This document shows, piece by piece, positions 34,042-41,385 of a stretch of DNA of 64,000 bases. The notes beneath the pieces are model-generated. The model was not told the DNA's origin. It ran no database searches and worked only from the letters and a program-made list of their open reading frames with translations. The position numbers and the translations under genes are program-made. Positions within the stretch are counted from its first letter, which is position 1; the number at the start of each line of letters is the position of its first letter. Source of the stretch: Acidobacteriota bacterium (GTDB lineage Bacteria; Acidobacteriota; Terriglobia; Acidiferrales; UBA7541); contig JAKBLM010000015.1 in NCBI GenBank assembly GCA_021832085.1, positions 1-64,000 of the forward strand, in the 5' to 3' direction.

Positions 34042-35217
34042 ATGGCCACTAAAACTCTGCCGGCGTTCGAAAAGGCTTCCTACCTGATTGCTCGACCCGA
34101 GCGCCTGCTCACGCCGGCGCTGCTCGTCTATGCCGAAGCTGTTCGGCAGAACATCCAGACGACGCTGGGACTGCTCGACGGCAAGGCCGGCCGGCTGCGA
34201 CCGCACATCAAGACGGCGAAGCTTGCGTGGGTGGTGCGCGAACTGGTGAGCCAGGGCGTCTATGCGTTCAAGTGTGCCACCACGCTCGAACTGCTCGTCG
34301 CCGCCAGCAACGGCGCGCGTGATGTGCTGGTCGCCTATCCCGTGGCCGGACCCGCCGCGCAGCGCGTGTGCGCTATCGCCGCATCGTTCCCGTCGGTGGC
34401 TGTTTCGGCACTGGTCGATACGCAGGAGATGGTGGCCGCATGGGCCGGAACCGGCATCGGACTCTTCATCGACGTCAACCCCGGCATGGACCGCACCGGC
34501 ATCGGCCAGGAGCGCACCGAGGACATCGTCGAACTGGCAAAGGCGATCCGCCGCGCGAAGATCCCGTTTCGCGGCCTGCACTATTACGATGGCCATCTCT
34601 CCGCACTCGGGCTCGACGAGCGCACCCACGTGGCCCACCGCGGCTACGACCAACTGTTGAAGATCGTTGCAGGGCTCGAAGCGGCGGGCGTTCCCGTGGA
34701 AAGCGTCGTCACCGCCGGCACCCCCGCCTTGCCGTGCTCGCTTTCCTACACGGGATTCGGCAGTGCGAAATTCCACCACCAGGTTTCCCCCGGCACGTTC
34801 GTTTTCAACGACATGAGCAGCCTCAGCCAGCTCCCGCGCGAATGGGGTTTCCGGCCCGGGGCTCTTGTGTTCTCGCGCGTCGTCAGCCGGCCGCGACCCA
34901 ATATCGTCACCTGCGACGCCGGCCACAAAACCGTTTCCGCCGATGCCGGCGTGCCGAATTGCCTGGTGATCGGCCGCGAGGACCTCGTGCCGCTCAAGCC
35001 CAGCGAGGAACATCTGCCGATTGCGGTGCCCGAAGGCAGCCAGGCACCCGCGCTCGGCGAACTGCTCTACCTGTTGCCCCGGCACATCTGCCCGACGGTG
35101 AACAACTTCGATCACGCGCTGATCGTGGAGCAGGGGAAAGTCACCCGGCTCGATCGCGTCGCCGCCCGCGGCCGGGAAAACCCGCTGATCCTCTCTGTTC
35201 GGCAATCAGCCGGCTAG
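34042..35217 (+). CDS. PLP- and zinc-type D-threonine aldolase / D-serine dehydratase-like enzyme
   Basis: 391 residues of the fold-type III (alanine-racemase-like) PLP family. The Lys that forms the Schiff base is in RLRPHIKTAKLAWV. FIDVNPGMDRTGI and the HxC metal motif in RHICPTVNNFDHALI, seen in the D-threonine aldolase/DSD1 group, are both present. Members cleave D-threo-3-hydroxyamino acids to glycine plus aldehyde or deaminate D-serine. Which applies here cannot be told. The ATG at 34042 is preceded by a weak purine-rich site. It is transcribed away from the VanX-dacB operon, with about 220 bases between starts, so a shared D-amino-acid theme is plausible. Confidence 0.84.
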   Translation: MATKTLPAFEKASYLIARPERLLTPALLVYAEAVRQNIQTTLGLLDGKAGRLRPHIKTAKLAWVVRELVSQGVYAFKCATTLELLVAASNGARDVLVAYPVAGPAAQRVCAIAASFPSVAVSALVDTQEMVAAWAGTGIGLFIDVNPGMDRTGIGQERTEDIVELAKAIRRAKIPFRGLHYYDGHLSALGLDERTHVAHRGYDQLLKIVAGLEAAGVPVESVVTAGTPALPCSLSYTGFGSAKFHHQVSPGTFVFNDMSSLSQLPREWGFRPGALVFSRVVSRPRPNIVTCDAGHKTVSADAGVPNCLVIGREDLVPLKPSEEHLPIAVPEGSQAPALGELLYLLPRHICPTVNNFDHALIVEQGKVTRLDRVAARGRENPLILSVRQSAG

Positions 35218-35318
35218 AAACGCGTCCGTCGCAACTCGCCGCATTTACGCGCTTCGCCGCCCGCCCAATACCGACTTTTCGGAGCACAGGAGTCTCTCCG
35301 GCGCCTTTGCCTTGTCGG

Positions 35319-36104
35319 CTAAGGCTTCGGTTCGCCCGCGGCCCAGATCCGCTCCAGCTCGTAGTAATGCTCGGGATACTGCGGCGTGTAGCGCAGGAAC
35401 GCCGGTATCGGATAGCGAACGCCGCCCTTGTGCGTGCCCTGCAGCCCTTCGACCAGCTCTTCCATTTTCGAACCGGGCAGCGTGAACGCCATTTCGGAAT
35501 CTTCCGTCTGCCCGAAGACCCGGTCGCCGTAGCAGGGCAGGATCACCTGATAATCCTGCCTAGCGATTGTGCGAATGATTTCGTCCGAGCAGTCGATCCG
35601 GCCGGTGAAGGAACTGGTGAGCGCGCCGCCGTGCTTCCACAGCGCACAGGTCACCAGCCGCAGCACCTGCGCCGGATTGCCGTAGATGATGATCGCGTCC
35701 GGCGTGAAATCGACGCGCGCCGCCGGGCCCACCACCAGGTGCTTGTACTTTCCCGCGGGCAGGCGATCGGTCGCCTGCTCGGTGCGCGCGCCGGCTTCGA
35801 GCGTCTCCACGTACATGCCGCAAGCCAGGTGGCCGCTTTCGTAGTGCTCGGTCAGCGGGGCGAGGCCGAAAGCGGTCTTGGTCAGCACGCAGTTCACGTC
35901 TTCCTCGCCGACGCCGATCGTCCAGCCGTAGCGCCGCGCCATCGCCACTGCCTGGCAGATGGCGACCTGGATTTTCATGTCGCGCCAGGGCCGCTTCGCC
36001 TTGGCCGGCAGCGCGTCATCCGGGCCGAGCAGCTTCGCCGCCACGGGAAAGGTCGCCGGCCGCACGTGCGTCTCGATCTCTTTCGCAAACGTCTTGGTGT
36101 CCAT
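35319..36104 (-). CDS. DUF169 family protein
   Basis: 261 residues. The family pattern is visible: an N-terminal PVAAKLLG, ICQAVAMARRYGWTIGVGEED, a Cys-containing VNCVLTKTAFGL, KHLVVGPA and FTPDAIIIYGNPAQVLRLVTCAL, and later the DCSDEIIRTIA region. DUF169 proteins occur in many bacteria and archaea; their chemistry is unknown though Cys residues are conserved. ATG 36104 has GGAGGAA upstream. It is convergent with the PLP enzyme and divergent from the LytTR gene. No function can be assigned from sequence. Confidence 0.78.
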   Translation of the reverse strand: MDTKTFAKEIETHVRPATFPVAAKLLGPDDALPAKAKRPWRDMKIQVAICQAVAMARRYGWTIGVGEEDVNCVLTKTAFGLAPLTEHYESGHLACGMYVETLEAGARTEQATDRLPAGKYKHLVVGPAARVDFTPDAIIIYGNPAQVLRLVTCALWKHGGALTSSFTGRIDCSDEIIRTIARQDYQVILPCYGDRVFGQTEDSEMAFTLPGSKMEELVEGLQGTHKGGVRYPIPAFLRYTPQYPEHYYELERIWAAGEPKP

Positions 36105-36230
36105 GGATTCCTCCGCGAAGCGAGACCATCATAAATCGCATCGAGAGATTGTAGGGGGCTGGTTTCCAGGCCGCCCCGCACATCGGCATTGGCGCCGGAA
36201 ACACGTCCTGCCCGGAACGCGCCGCCGCTC

Positions 36231-36260
36231 TTGCGGCCCTCGCCCGGCGTTCCCTATACT
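36231..36260 (+). promoter_or_regulatory. Promoter of the LytTR regulator, leaderless geometry
   Basis: TTGCGG (36231-36236), 18-base spacer, TATACT (36255-36260). Seven bases further on, at 36267, is the G of the GTG start. No ribosome site precedes it, so the transcript probably begins with the start codon. Confidence 0.45.
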
Positions 36261-36266
36261 CTTCGC

Positions 36267-37064
36267 GTGGCCTCCACACAGACCGCGCAGATCAGTGTGC
36301 TGATCGTCGACGACGAGAAACCCGCCCGCGACGAACTCGCCTACCTTCTCAAGAGCTTCGCCGAGGTGCGCGTGGTGGGGCAGGGCAAGAACGGGATCGA
36401 AGCCCTGGCCCTGATCAAGGAGCACGCGCCGGACCTCGTGTTCCTCGACGTGCAGATGCCGGGGCTCGACGGCTTCGGCGTGCTGCGCAAGCTGGTCGAG
36501 CGGAAGCTGCCGGTGCCGCACATCGTCTTCGTCACCGCCTTCGACAACTACGCTGTGCACGCCTTCGAGGTGAACGCCGTCGATTACGTGCTCAAGCCCT
36601 TCGACCGCCATCGCATCGCCATGGCGGTTGAGCGCGCGCGGCGGGTGATCGAAGCGCAGGCCTCGCCTTCCGAACGCCTCGAAAACCTGCTCGAACAGCT
36701 CTCGGCGCCAAAGGCAAAGCCGGCCACCCCGACCAAGCTGCTGCTGAAGGTCGCCGGACGATTGCTGCTGGTTTCGGCAGACGAGATTGTATGTGCGTCG
36801 ATCGAGGAGGGCGTGATTACCGTGAGCACGCGCGAGCTCGAAGGCATCTCGAATTTCCGCACGATCGAGGAACTGCAGTCGACGCTCGATTCCGAATCCT
36901 TCTGGCGCCCGCACCGCTCGCACCTGGTCAACATCAACCACATCAAGGAAGTGGTGCCGTGGTTCAAGTCGAGCTACATGCTCCGCATGGCCGACCGGCG
37001 CCAGAGCGAGATTCCCGTCAGCCGCACGCAAACCCGCCGCCTGCGCGAACTCTTCAAGCTGTAG
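36267..37064 (+). CDS. LytTR-family response regulator (AlgR/LytR type)
   Basis: 265 residues. The receiver domain has VLIVDDEKPARDE, the phosphoacceptor Asp61 in VFLDVQMPGLDG, FVTAFDNYA and the VLKPF Lys. A linker follows, then a LytTR DNA-binding domain (about 150-265) with TKLLLKVAGRLLLV, SNFRTIEELQSTLD, FWRPHRSHLVNINHI and IPVSRTQTRRLRELF. Members bind direct repeats upstream of cell-envelope or virulence genes, and are normally paired with a 5TM-Lyt or membrane kinase; none is adjacent. The GTG at 36267 was chosen because it coincides with the expected transcript start. Longer frames upstream lack family conservation. Confidence 0.9.
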   Translation: MASTQTAQISVLIVDDEKPARDELAYLLKSFAEVRVVGQGKNGIEALALIKEHAPDLVFLDVQMPGLDGFGVLRKLVERKLPVPHIVFVTAFDNYAVHAFEVNAVDYVLKPFDRHRIAMAVERARRVIEAQASPSERLENLLEQLSAPKAKPATPTKLLLKVAGRLLLVSADEIVCASIEEGVITVSTRELEGISNFRTIEELQSTLDSESFWRPHRSHLVNINHIKEVVPWFKSSYMLRMADRRQSEIPVSRTQTRRLRELFKL

Positions 37065-37524
37065 CGCGCTTTCTGGCCGTTCCCTTTTTGAAATCGCCGC
37101 GGAAAGACACTGGCTGAAGCTGTGCCACTGACAGCGCTCCGGCCAGGGCGTGTGACGCTTCGCCCGGCGGTGGCGCACCTGGTTTAAGTGTCACACAATG
37201 TCAATCGGAATTTCTCGTAATTGGTTTTTAATCAGCGAGTTGAGAATTTCGAAGCGTCACATTTTTAACGTTTTCGTGCGGCGTGAGGACGCTGCTTTTC
37301 CGGAAAGGGGCAGGGTACATCCCACTCGCCTGCCGGCGCCAGCATAGCAGGGTGCGCGACGCTGCGCTGAACGCGTTTCACCATAAACCTGGCAGCCGGG
37401 CGACCGCGGATCGCTCCGACCGGGAACTGCCCGGCTACTCAGGCAACGTTCATAGGAGCGAGCAGACGGTTCGCCCTTCGCGTCCCGGTTCGAGTCACGC
37501 TGTTCGAGTCCGGCGCGATACGAT
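37065..37524. other. Convergent intergenic region with AT-rich inverted-repeat element
   Basis: 460 bases between the stops of the LytTR and methyltransferase genes. It holds the 111-base inverted-repeat element described next, an AT-rich patch in an otherwise GC-rich window, and a GC-rich right part with two GTTCGAGTC-type fragments (37488-37512). Open frames on both strands have no coding character. Confidence 0.4.
37151..37261. repeat. 111-base element bounded by perfect 12-base inverted repeats
   Basis: TGTGACGCTTCG (37151-37162) is the exact reverse complement of CGAAGCGTCACA (37250-37261). Between them are 87 bases containing GTGTCACAC near the left end and a strongly AT-rich stretch from about 37180 to 37250 (TTTCTCGTAATTGG, TTTTTAATC). 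The size, terminal inverted repeats and AT-rich core fit a small non-autonomous element or a folded small RNA. Direct target duplications are not evident. Confidence 0.4.
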
Positions 37525-38547
37525 TTATTCCTTTGTCGCCACAATTGCGGGCGAATGCGACTGAATGTCGAGCGTTTCAATACGAGCAAATCCGGCCGCG
37601 GTGAGCCAGGTACGGTATTCCGAGAGCGTGTACGTGCCCCCGGCGTCAGTATTGACGAGCATATTCAGCGCGAAGAGCAAAGCGAAGAGCGGGCCGGTGC
37701 GCTCCTCGTTGGGGATCATGTCGATGATCGCGAGCCGCCCGCCAGCGTCGAGTGCGCGATGGATGCGGGCAAACAGGTCACGCGCGCTTGCCTCGCCTTC
37801 GCCGTGAACGATGTTGCCGAGAATGACCAGGTCGAAGCGGCGCTCGGGGAATTCGGCCTCGCGCAAGTTGCCAGGCTCGAATTCGTACCGGCTGCCCACG
37901 CCGTCCCGCTCGACGTACTGGCGCGTGGTTTCGAGCACCCTTGCATAATCAAAGGCGGTAACGCGGGCCTCGGAATCGGCTTTGGCGATGGCGATGCTCC
38001 AGACGCCCGAACCGCAGCCGATGTCGAGCACACGCAAGCCTCGTTTCGCACCCGGGCATAGCAACCGCGCCGCCAGATGCTGCGCCGGCTCGCTATTGGT
38101 GATGTGGAGGGTACGAACGAGCACAGGGAAAAAGTCTTCCGCCACTTCTTTCTGGCTCGACGAGAGCGTCGGCTTGCCTTCGCGCACCGCATCGGCCAGA
38201 TGTCCCCAGGCGTTCCAAAGCCTGTCGGAAGCGAGAAATGTACCCAGGTATTCCGGGTTTCCGCGCACCAGGTAGCGCGCGGCATCCGCCGAAAGTTCGT
38301 AACGGCCCTCGCGTTTCGTGAGCAACTCGAATCCGGCCAGTGCGTCGAGCAGCATCCGCGTGCCGCGTTCGGAAGCACCGGCCGCCGCGGCGATTTCCGC
38401 GGCCGTGTGCTTGCCGGCGGCGATGGGCGAATAAACGTCAATCTGCAACGATGCCGAAAGTACCCGCTCGGCGGCGAAAGAGAAATGCATCTGCTGCAAA
38501 CGCTGCGGCCCCGTCAGAGGCCGTCCCCCACGGCTTGGCTCCGTCAC
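37525..38547 (-). CDS. O-methyltransferase-like SAM-dependent methyltransferase
   Basis: 340 residues. A helical dimerisation region (about 15-110) resembles plant-type/small-molecule O-methyltransferases. The SAM domain has VLDIGCGSGVWSIAIAKA (motif I), VTAFDYARVLE, EFPERRFDLVILGNIVHG (motif IV/post I) and DAGGRLAIIDMIPNEERTGP. The GTG at 38547 has AGGAGG upstream with 8-base spacing. The substrate is probably a small hydroxylated or sulfur metabolite. A close structural paralogue sits at 55748-56767. The gene is isolated between two intergenic repeat regions. Confidence 0.85.
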   Translation of the reverse strand: MTEPSRGGRPLTGPQRLQQMHFSFAAERVLSASLQIDVYSPIAAGKHTAAEIAAAAGASERGTRMLLDALAGFELLTKREGRYELSADAARYLVRGNPEYLGTFLASDRLWNAWGHLADAVREGKPTLSSSQKEVAEDFFPVLVRTLHITNSEPAQHLAARLLCPGAKRGLRVLDIGCGSGVWSIAIAKADSEARVTAFDYARVLETTRQYVERDGVGSRYEFEPGNLREAEFPERRFDLVILGNIVHGEGEASARDLFARIHRALDAGGRLAIIDMIPNEERTGPLFALLFALNMLVNTDAGGTYTLSEYRTWLTAAGFARIETLDIQSHSPAIVATKE

Positions 38548-38685
38548 GAAAAACCCTCCTGTGCGATGGTTTGGCTTAATGCGCCTCCCTATTATGCCCT
38601 GCTACGGACTCGGTGGCAAGCCGGCCAAGTTGTTTGGGCCGCGCCTCGCCATCGTGCTAGCATCGCTCGGAACCCGTAGCGCAGC

Positions 38686-38813
38686 TTTCAGGCTGTGTGG
38701 CAACAGGGAACAGGCCCTTCGCGGCTAAAGCCGCTCGGGGTGGTGGTCAACTTACGGCAGGGCTGAAGCCGTGCCCTCACAAAAGCGTTGCCACGGAGCC
38801 TTTTCAGGCTGTG
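38686..38813. repeat. REP-like intergenic cluster
   Basis: Two copies of TTTCAGGCTGTG (38686-38697 and 38802-38813) bound a region with GCGGCTAAAGCCGC (38721-38734, a perfect inverted repeat) and GGCAGGGCTGAAGCCGTGCC (38756-38775, a near-perfect hairpin). The core GGCTGAAGCC recurs, inverted, upstream of the peptide-binding lipoprotein gene at 59295-59304. This pattern resembles dispersed palindromic repeats I associate with acidobacterial genomes; copy number outside this window is unknown. Confidence 0.55.
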
Positions 38814-38829
38814 CCCCAAAGAAAAGCTT

Positions 38830-39993
38830 ATGGACTTCTCACTCACCGATCAGCAGCAGCTCGTTCGCGACACCGCCCGCCAGTTCATGGAAACGGAACT
38901 GCGGCCAAAACTCCGCCAATACGAAAAGGAAGATCATTTCCCGGCTGAGGAGGTCCGCAAGCTCGGGGAAATGGGATTCTGCGGCATGCTCGTGCCCGAG
39001 GAATGGGGCGGCGCGGGCACCGACACAATGAGTTACGTCCTGATGCTCGAGGAAGTGGCGCGTGTCGACGCGTCCACCGCCGTCACGCTGAGCGTCACCA
39101 ACTCGGTCGTTGCCGGCCCGCTGCTCAAGCACGGCACCGAGGAGCAGAAAAAACGCTGGCTTACGCGCCTGGCGCGCGGCGAAATGATCGGCGCCTTTTG
39201 CCTGACCGAGCCAGGAGCCGGCTCGGACGCCGGCGCGCTCCAGACGCGCGCCGAACGCCGCGGCGACAACTACGTGCTGAACGGGACGAAAATCTGGGTC
39301 ACCAATGGCGGCCATTCGGGGCTCTACATCGTCTTCGCCAAAACCGATCCTTCGGCGGGCCGCCACGGCGTCACCGCTTTCCTCGTCGAACCGACCGCGC
39401 CCGGCTTTCGCATCCCCCGCTACGAAGATAAAATGGGCCTGCGCATGTCGCATTCGGCCGAACTGGCGCTGGAAGATTGCACCATTCCGGCCGATCAGCG
39501 CCTCGGGAACGAGGGCGAGGGCCTGAAGATCGCGCTGGCCGGGCTCGATTCAGGCCGGATCGGCATCGCGGCGCAATCGGTGGGGGTGGCGCAGGGTGCA
39601 CTGGAACTGGCCGCGCGCTATGCCAAGCAGCGCCAGGCTTTCGGCCAGCCCATCGCCCAATTTCAGGCGATTCAGTGGAAACTGGCCGATATGCAGACGG
39701 AGATCGACGCCGCGCGCATGCTCGTCTGGCAGGCGGCGGCGATGCGCGACCAGGGCATCGGACGGCTGGGCCGCTTTTCCTCGCAAGCCAAGCTCTACGC
39801 CAGCGAAATGGCCAACCGGGTGGTCTATCAGGCGGTGCAGATTCACGGCAGCGTCGGCTATTCGCGCGAAAGCGAAATCGAGCGGTTCTACCGCGACGCT
39901 CGCGTGCTCACCATTTACGAAGGCACGAGCGAAATCCAGCGCCTGGTGATCGCCCGCGAGTTGCTCGGCCAAGGCGGTTCCAAAAGAGGGTAG
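38830..39993 (+). CDS. Acyl-CoA dehydrogenase (short/medium-chain type)
   Basis: 387 residues, the usual length. It starts MDFSLTDQQQLVRDTARQFM and carries FCLTEPGAGSDAGA (signature 1), KIWVTNGGHSGLYIVFAKTD, QRQAFGQPIAQFQAIQWKLADM, AVQIHGSVGYSRES and YEGTSEIQRLVIAREL. Glu364, in that last motif, is the catalytic base of butyryl-/short-chain type enzymes. It oxidises acyl-CoA to 2-enoyl-CoA and passes electrons to ETF. ATG 38830 is used; a longer frame upstream lies in the repeat cluster. The gene is separated from trpS by another REP-like element, so it is probably monocistronic. Confidence 0.92.
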   Translation: MDFSLTDQQQLVRDTARQFMETELRPKLRQYEKEDHFPAEEVRKLGEMGFCGMLVPEEWGGAGTDTMSYVLMLEEVARVDASTAVTLSVTNSVVAGPLLKHGTEEQKKRWLTRLARGEMIGAFCLTEPGAGSDAGALQTRAERRGDNYVLNGTKIWVTNGGHSGLYIVFAKTDPSAGRHGVTAFLVEPTAPGFRIPRYEDKMGLRMSHSAELALEDCTIPADQRLGNEGEGLKIALAGLDSGRIGIAAQSVGVAQGALELAARYAKQRQAFGQPIAQFQAIQWKLADMQTEIDAARMLVWQAAAMRDQGIGRLGRFSSQAKLYASEMANRVVYQAVQIHGSVGYSRESEIERFYRDARVLTIYEGTSEIQRLVIARELLGQGGSKRG

Positions 39994-40057
39994 GGGCCGG
40001 TTTCAAACCGGCCCAATGCCATACGCGGGCACATGGCGGGGCGGATTTCAAGCCCCC
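39994..40057. repeat. REP-like palindrome pair downstream of the acyl-CoA dehydrogenase gene
   Basis: GGGCCGGTTT (39994-40003), one base, then AAACCGGCCC (40005-40014): perfect 10-base arms. About 24 bases later GGGGCGGATTTCAAGCCCCC (40038-40057) is a diverged second copy of the same GG-TTTCAA-CC type. The pair lies immediately after the stop codon and may act as a transcription end or RNA stabiliser. Confidence 0.55.
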
Positions 40058-40098
40058 GGTTTTGTGAACAAACACGGCCACAAGGAAAGGGAAGCAGC

Positions 40099-41385
40099 GT
40101 GGGGCGCAAAAAGAGAGTCTTGAGCGGGATGCGGCCGACCGGGCCGCTGCATCTGGGGCACTATTTCGGCGCACTGTCGAATTGGGTGCGCATGCAGGAC
40201 GAATACGACTGTTTTTACTTCGTCGCCGATTGGCACGCGCTCACCACGCACTACGCCGAGGACACGCGGCTGGTGCCGCAGAACACGCTGGCCATCGCCC
40301 TCGACTGGCTTTCCACCGGCATCGATCCGGAAAAGAGCACGCTCTTCGTGCAGTCGATGGTGCCTGCGCATGCCGAACTACATCTGCTGCTCTCGATGAT
40401 CACCCCGCTCGAATGGCTCGAGCGCGTGCCCACTTACAAGGAGCAGATCGCCCAGCTTCGCGACAAGGACCTGGGCACCTACGGATTTCTCGGCTACCCG
40501 CTGCTGCAAACCGCCGACATCGTCATGTACGACGCGGATTTCGTTCCCGTGGGCGAGGACCAGGTGCCGCACGTCGAGCTGTCGCGGGAAATCGTGCGGC
40601 GGTTCAATGTTCTCTTTGGCCTGGACGTGGACGAGGAGAACCTCGTGGCCCCTGCGAATCTGGACGTCGCAACTGCCCTGGTCACGCAGGCAAAGCTCCT
40701 CGAAACCCCCTCCGCTGGCGCCTGGGAGAACGCGCCGGACCGAACCGGGCAAATAATCTGGGGCCTGCGCCGATTGGCGGCAAGTGAGGGGATAGACAAT
40801 TTCCTCCGACGCAACGAGGCCGTGAAGTCTTTCGTTCGCTCCCGACCGCCGCTTATCGAGCCCGGCGCCATGCTCACGGAAACGCCGCGGTTTCCCGGGA
40901 CCGATGGGCGCCGCATGGCGAAAAGCTACGGGAACGCGATCTGGCTGCGCGACGAACCCGACGAGATTCGCAAGAAAGTGCTCGGCATGATGACCGACCC
41001 GCAGCGCGTTCGCCGCACCGATCCAGGCAGGCCGGAAATCTGCCCGGTCTTCGCTTATCACAAGCTGTTTTCGCCGCCCGAAACGATCGCGTGGGCCGAA
41101 AACGGCTGCCGCAGCGCCGGCATCGGCTGCGTCGAATGCAAGCGCGCGATGGCGGAAAACCTGGTGCGCTGGATCGAGCCGATCCAGGAGCGGCGGAAGC
41201 AATTCGAAGCCGATCCCGATCGCGTCCGGCAGATCCTCGCCGACGGTTCGAAGCGCGCGCAGCGCGTCGCTCGCCGGACGATGAAGCGCGTGCGCGAGGC
41301 GATTTTCGGCCCTACCGGGCGCAAGGCCCGGCAGCAGCCGGCGCCCGAGAATCCCTCCGAACCGCTTTGGAGCGAAAGTGACTGA
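40099..41385 (+). CDS. trpS: Tryptophanyl-tRNA synthetase with Fe-S-type Cys motif and an extra insertion
   Basis: 428 residues, about 95 longer than most bacterial TrpRS. Class I motifs are HLGH in GPLHLGHYFGAL and GRRMAKSYGN (a KMSKS variant). Family blocks YPLLQTADIVMY, GEDQVPHVELSREI and RRTDPGRPE are present. Two differences stand out. Residues about 175-249 (LDVDEENL to FVRSR) are an insertion between the GEDQ..LFG block and the PxxLTETPRFPG block that normally follows. Near the C-terminus Cys315-x21-Cys337-x6-Cys344-x2-Cys347 matches the [4Fe-4S] motif of Thermotoga-type TrpRS (there with x22). The GTG at 40099 has GGAAAGGGA upstream. The gene starts the scpA-scpB-rluB-hisC operon and overlaps scpA by eight bases. 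Confidence 0.92.
   Translation: MGRKKRVLSGMRPTGPLHLGHYFGALSNWVRMQDEYDCFYFVADWHALTTHYAEDTRLVPQNTLAIALDWLSTGIDPEKSTLFVQSMVPAHAELHLLLSMITPLEWLERVPTYKEQIAQLRDKDLGTYGFLGYPLLQTADIVMYDADFVPVGEDQVPHVELSREIVRRFNVLFGLDVDEENLVAPANLDVATALVTQAKLLETPSAGAWENAPDRTGQIIWGLRRLAASEGIDNFLRRNEAVKSFVRSRPPLIEPGAMLTETPRFPGTDGRRMAKSYGNAIWLRDEPDEIRKKVLGMMTDPQRVRRTDPGRPEICPVFAYHKLFSPPETIAWAENGCRSAGIGCVECKRAMAENLVRWIEPIQERRKQFEADPDRVRQILADGSKRAQRVARRTMKRVREAIFGPTGRKARQQPAPENPSEPLWSESD

Noticed and set aside
37486..37515. Two GTTCGAGTC segments that look like tRNA T-loops
   Set aside because: The flanking bases do not form T-stems, and no acceptor, D or anticodon arm can be drawn. At most a decayed fragment.
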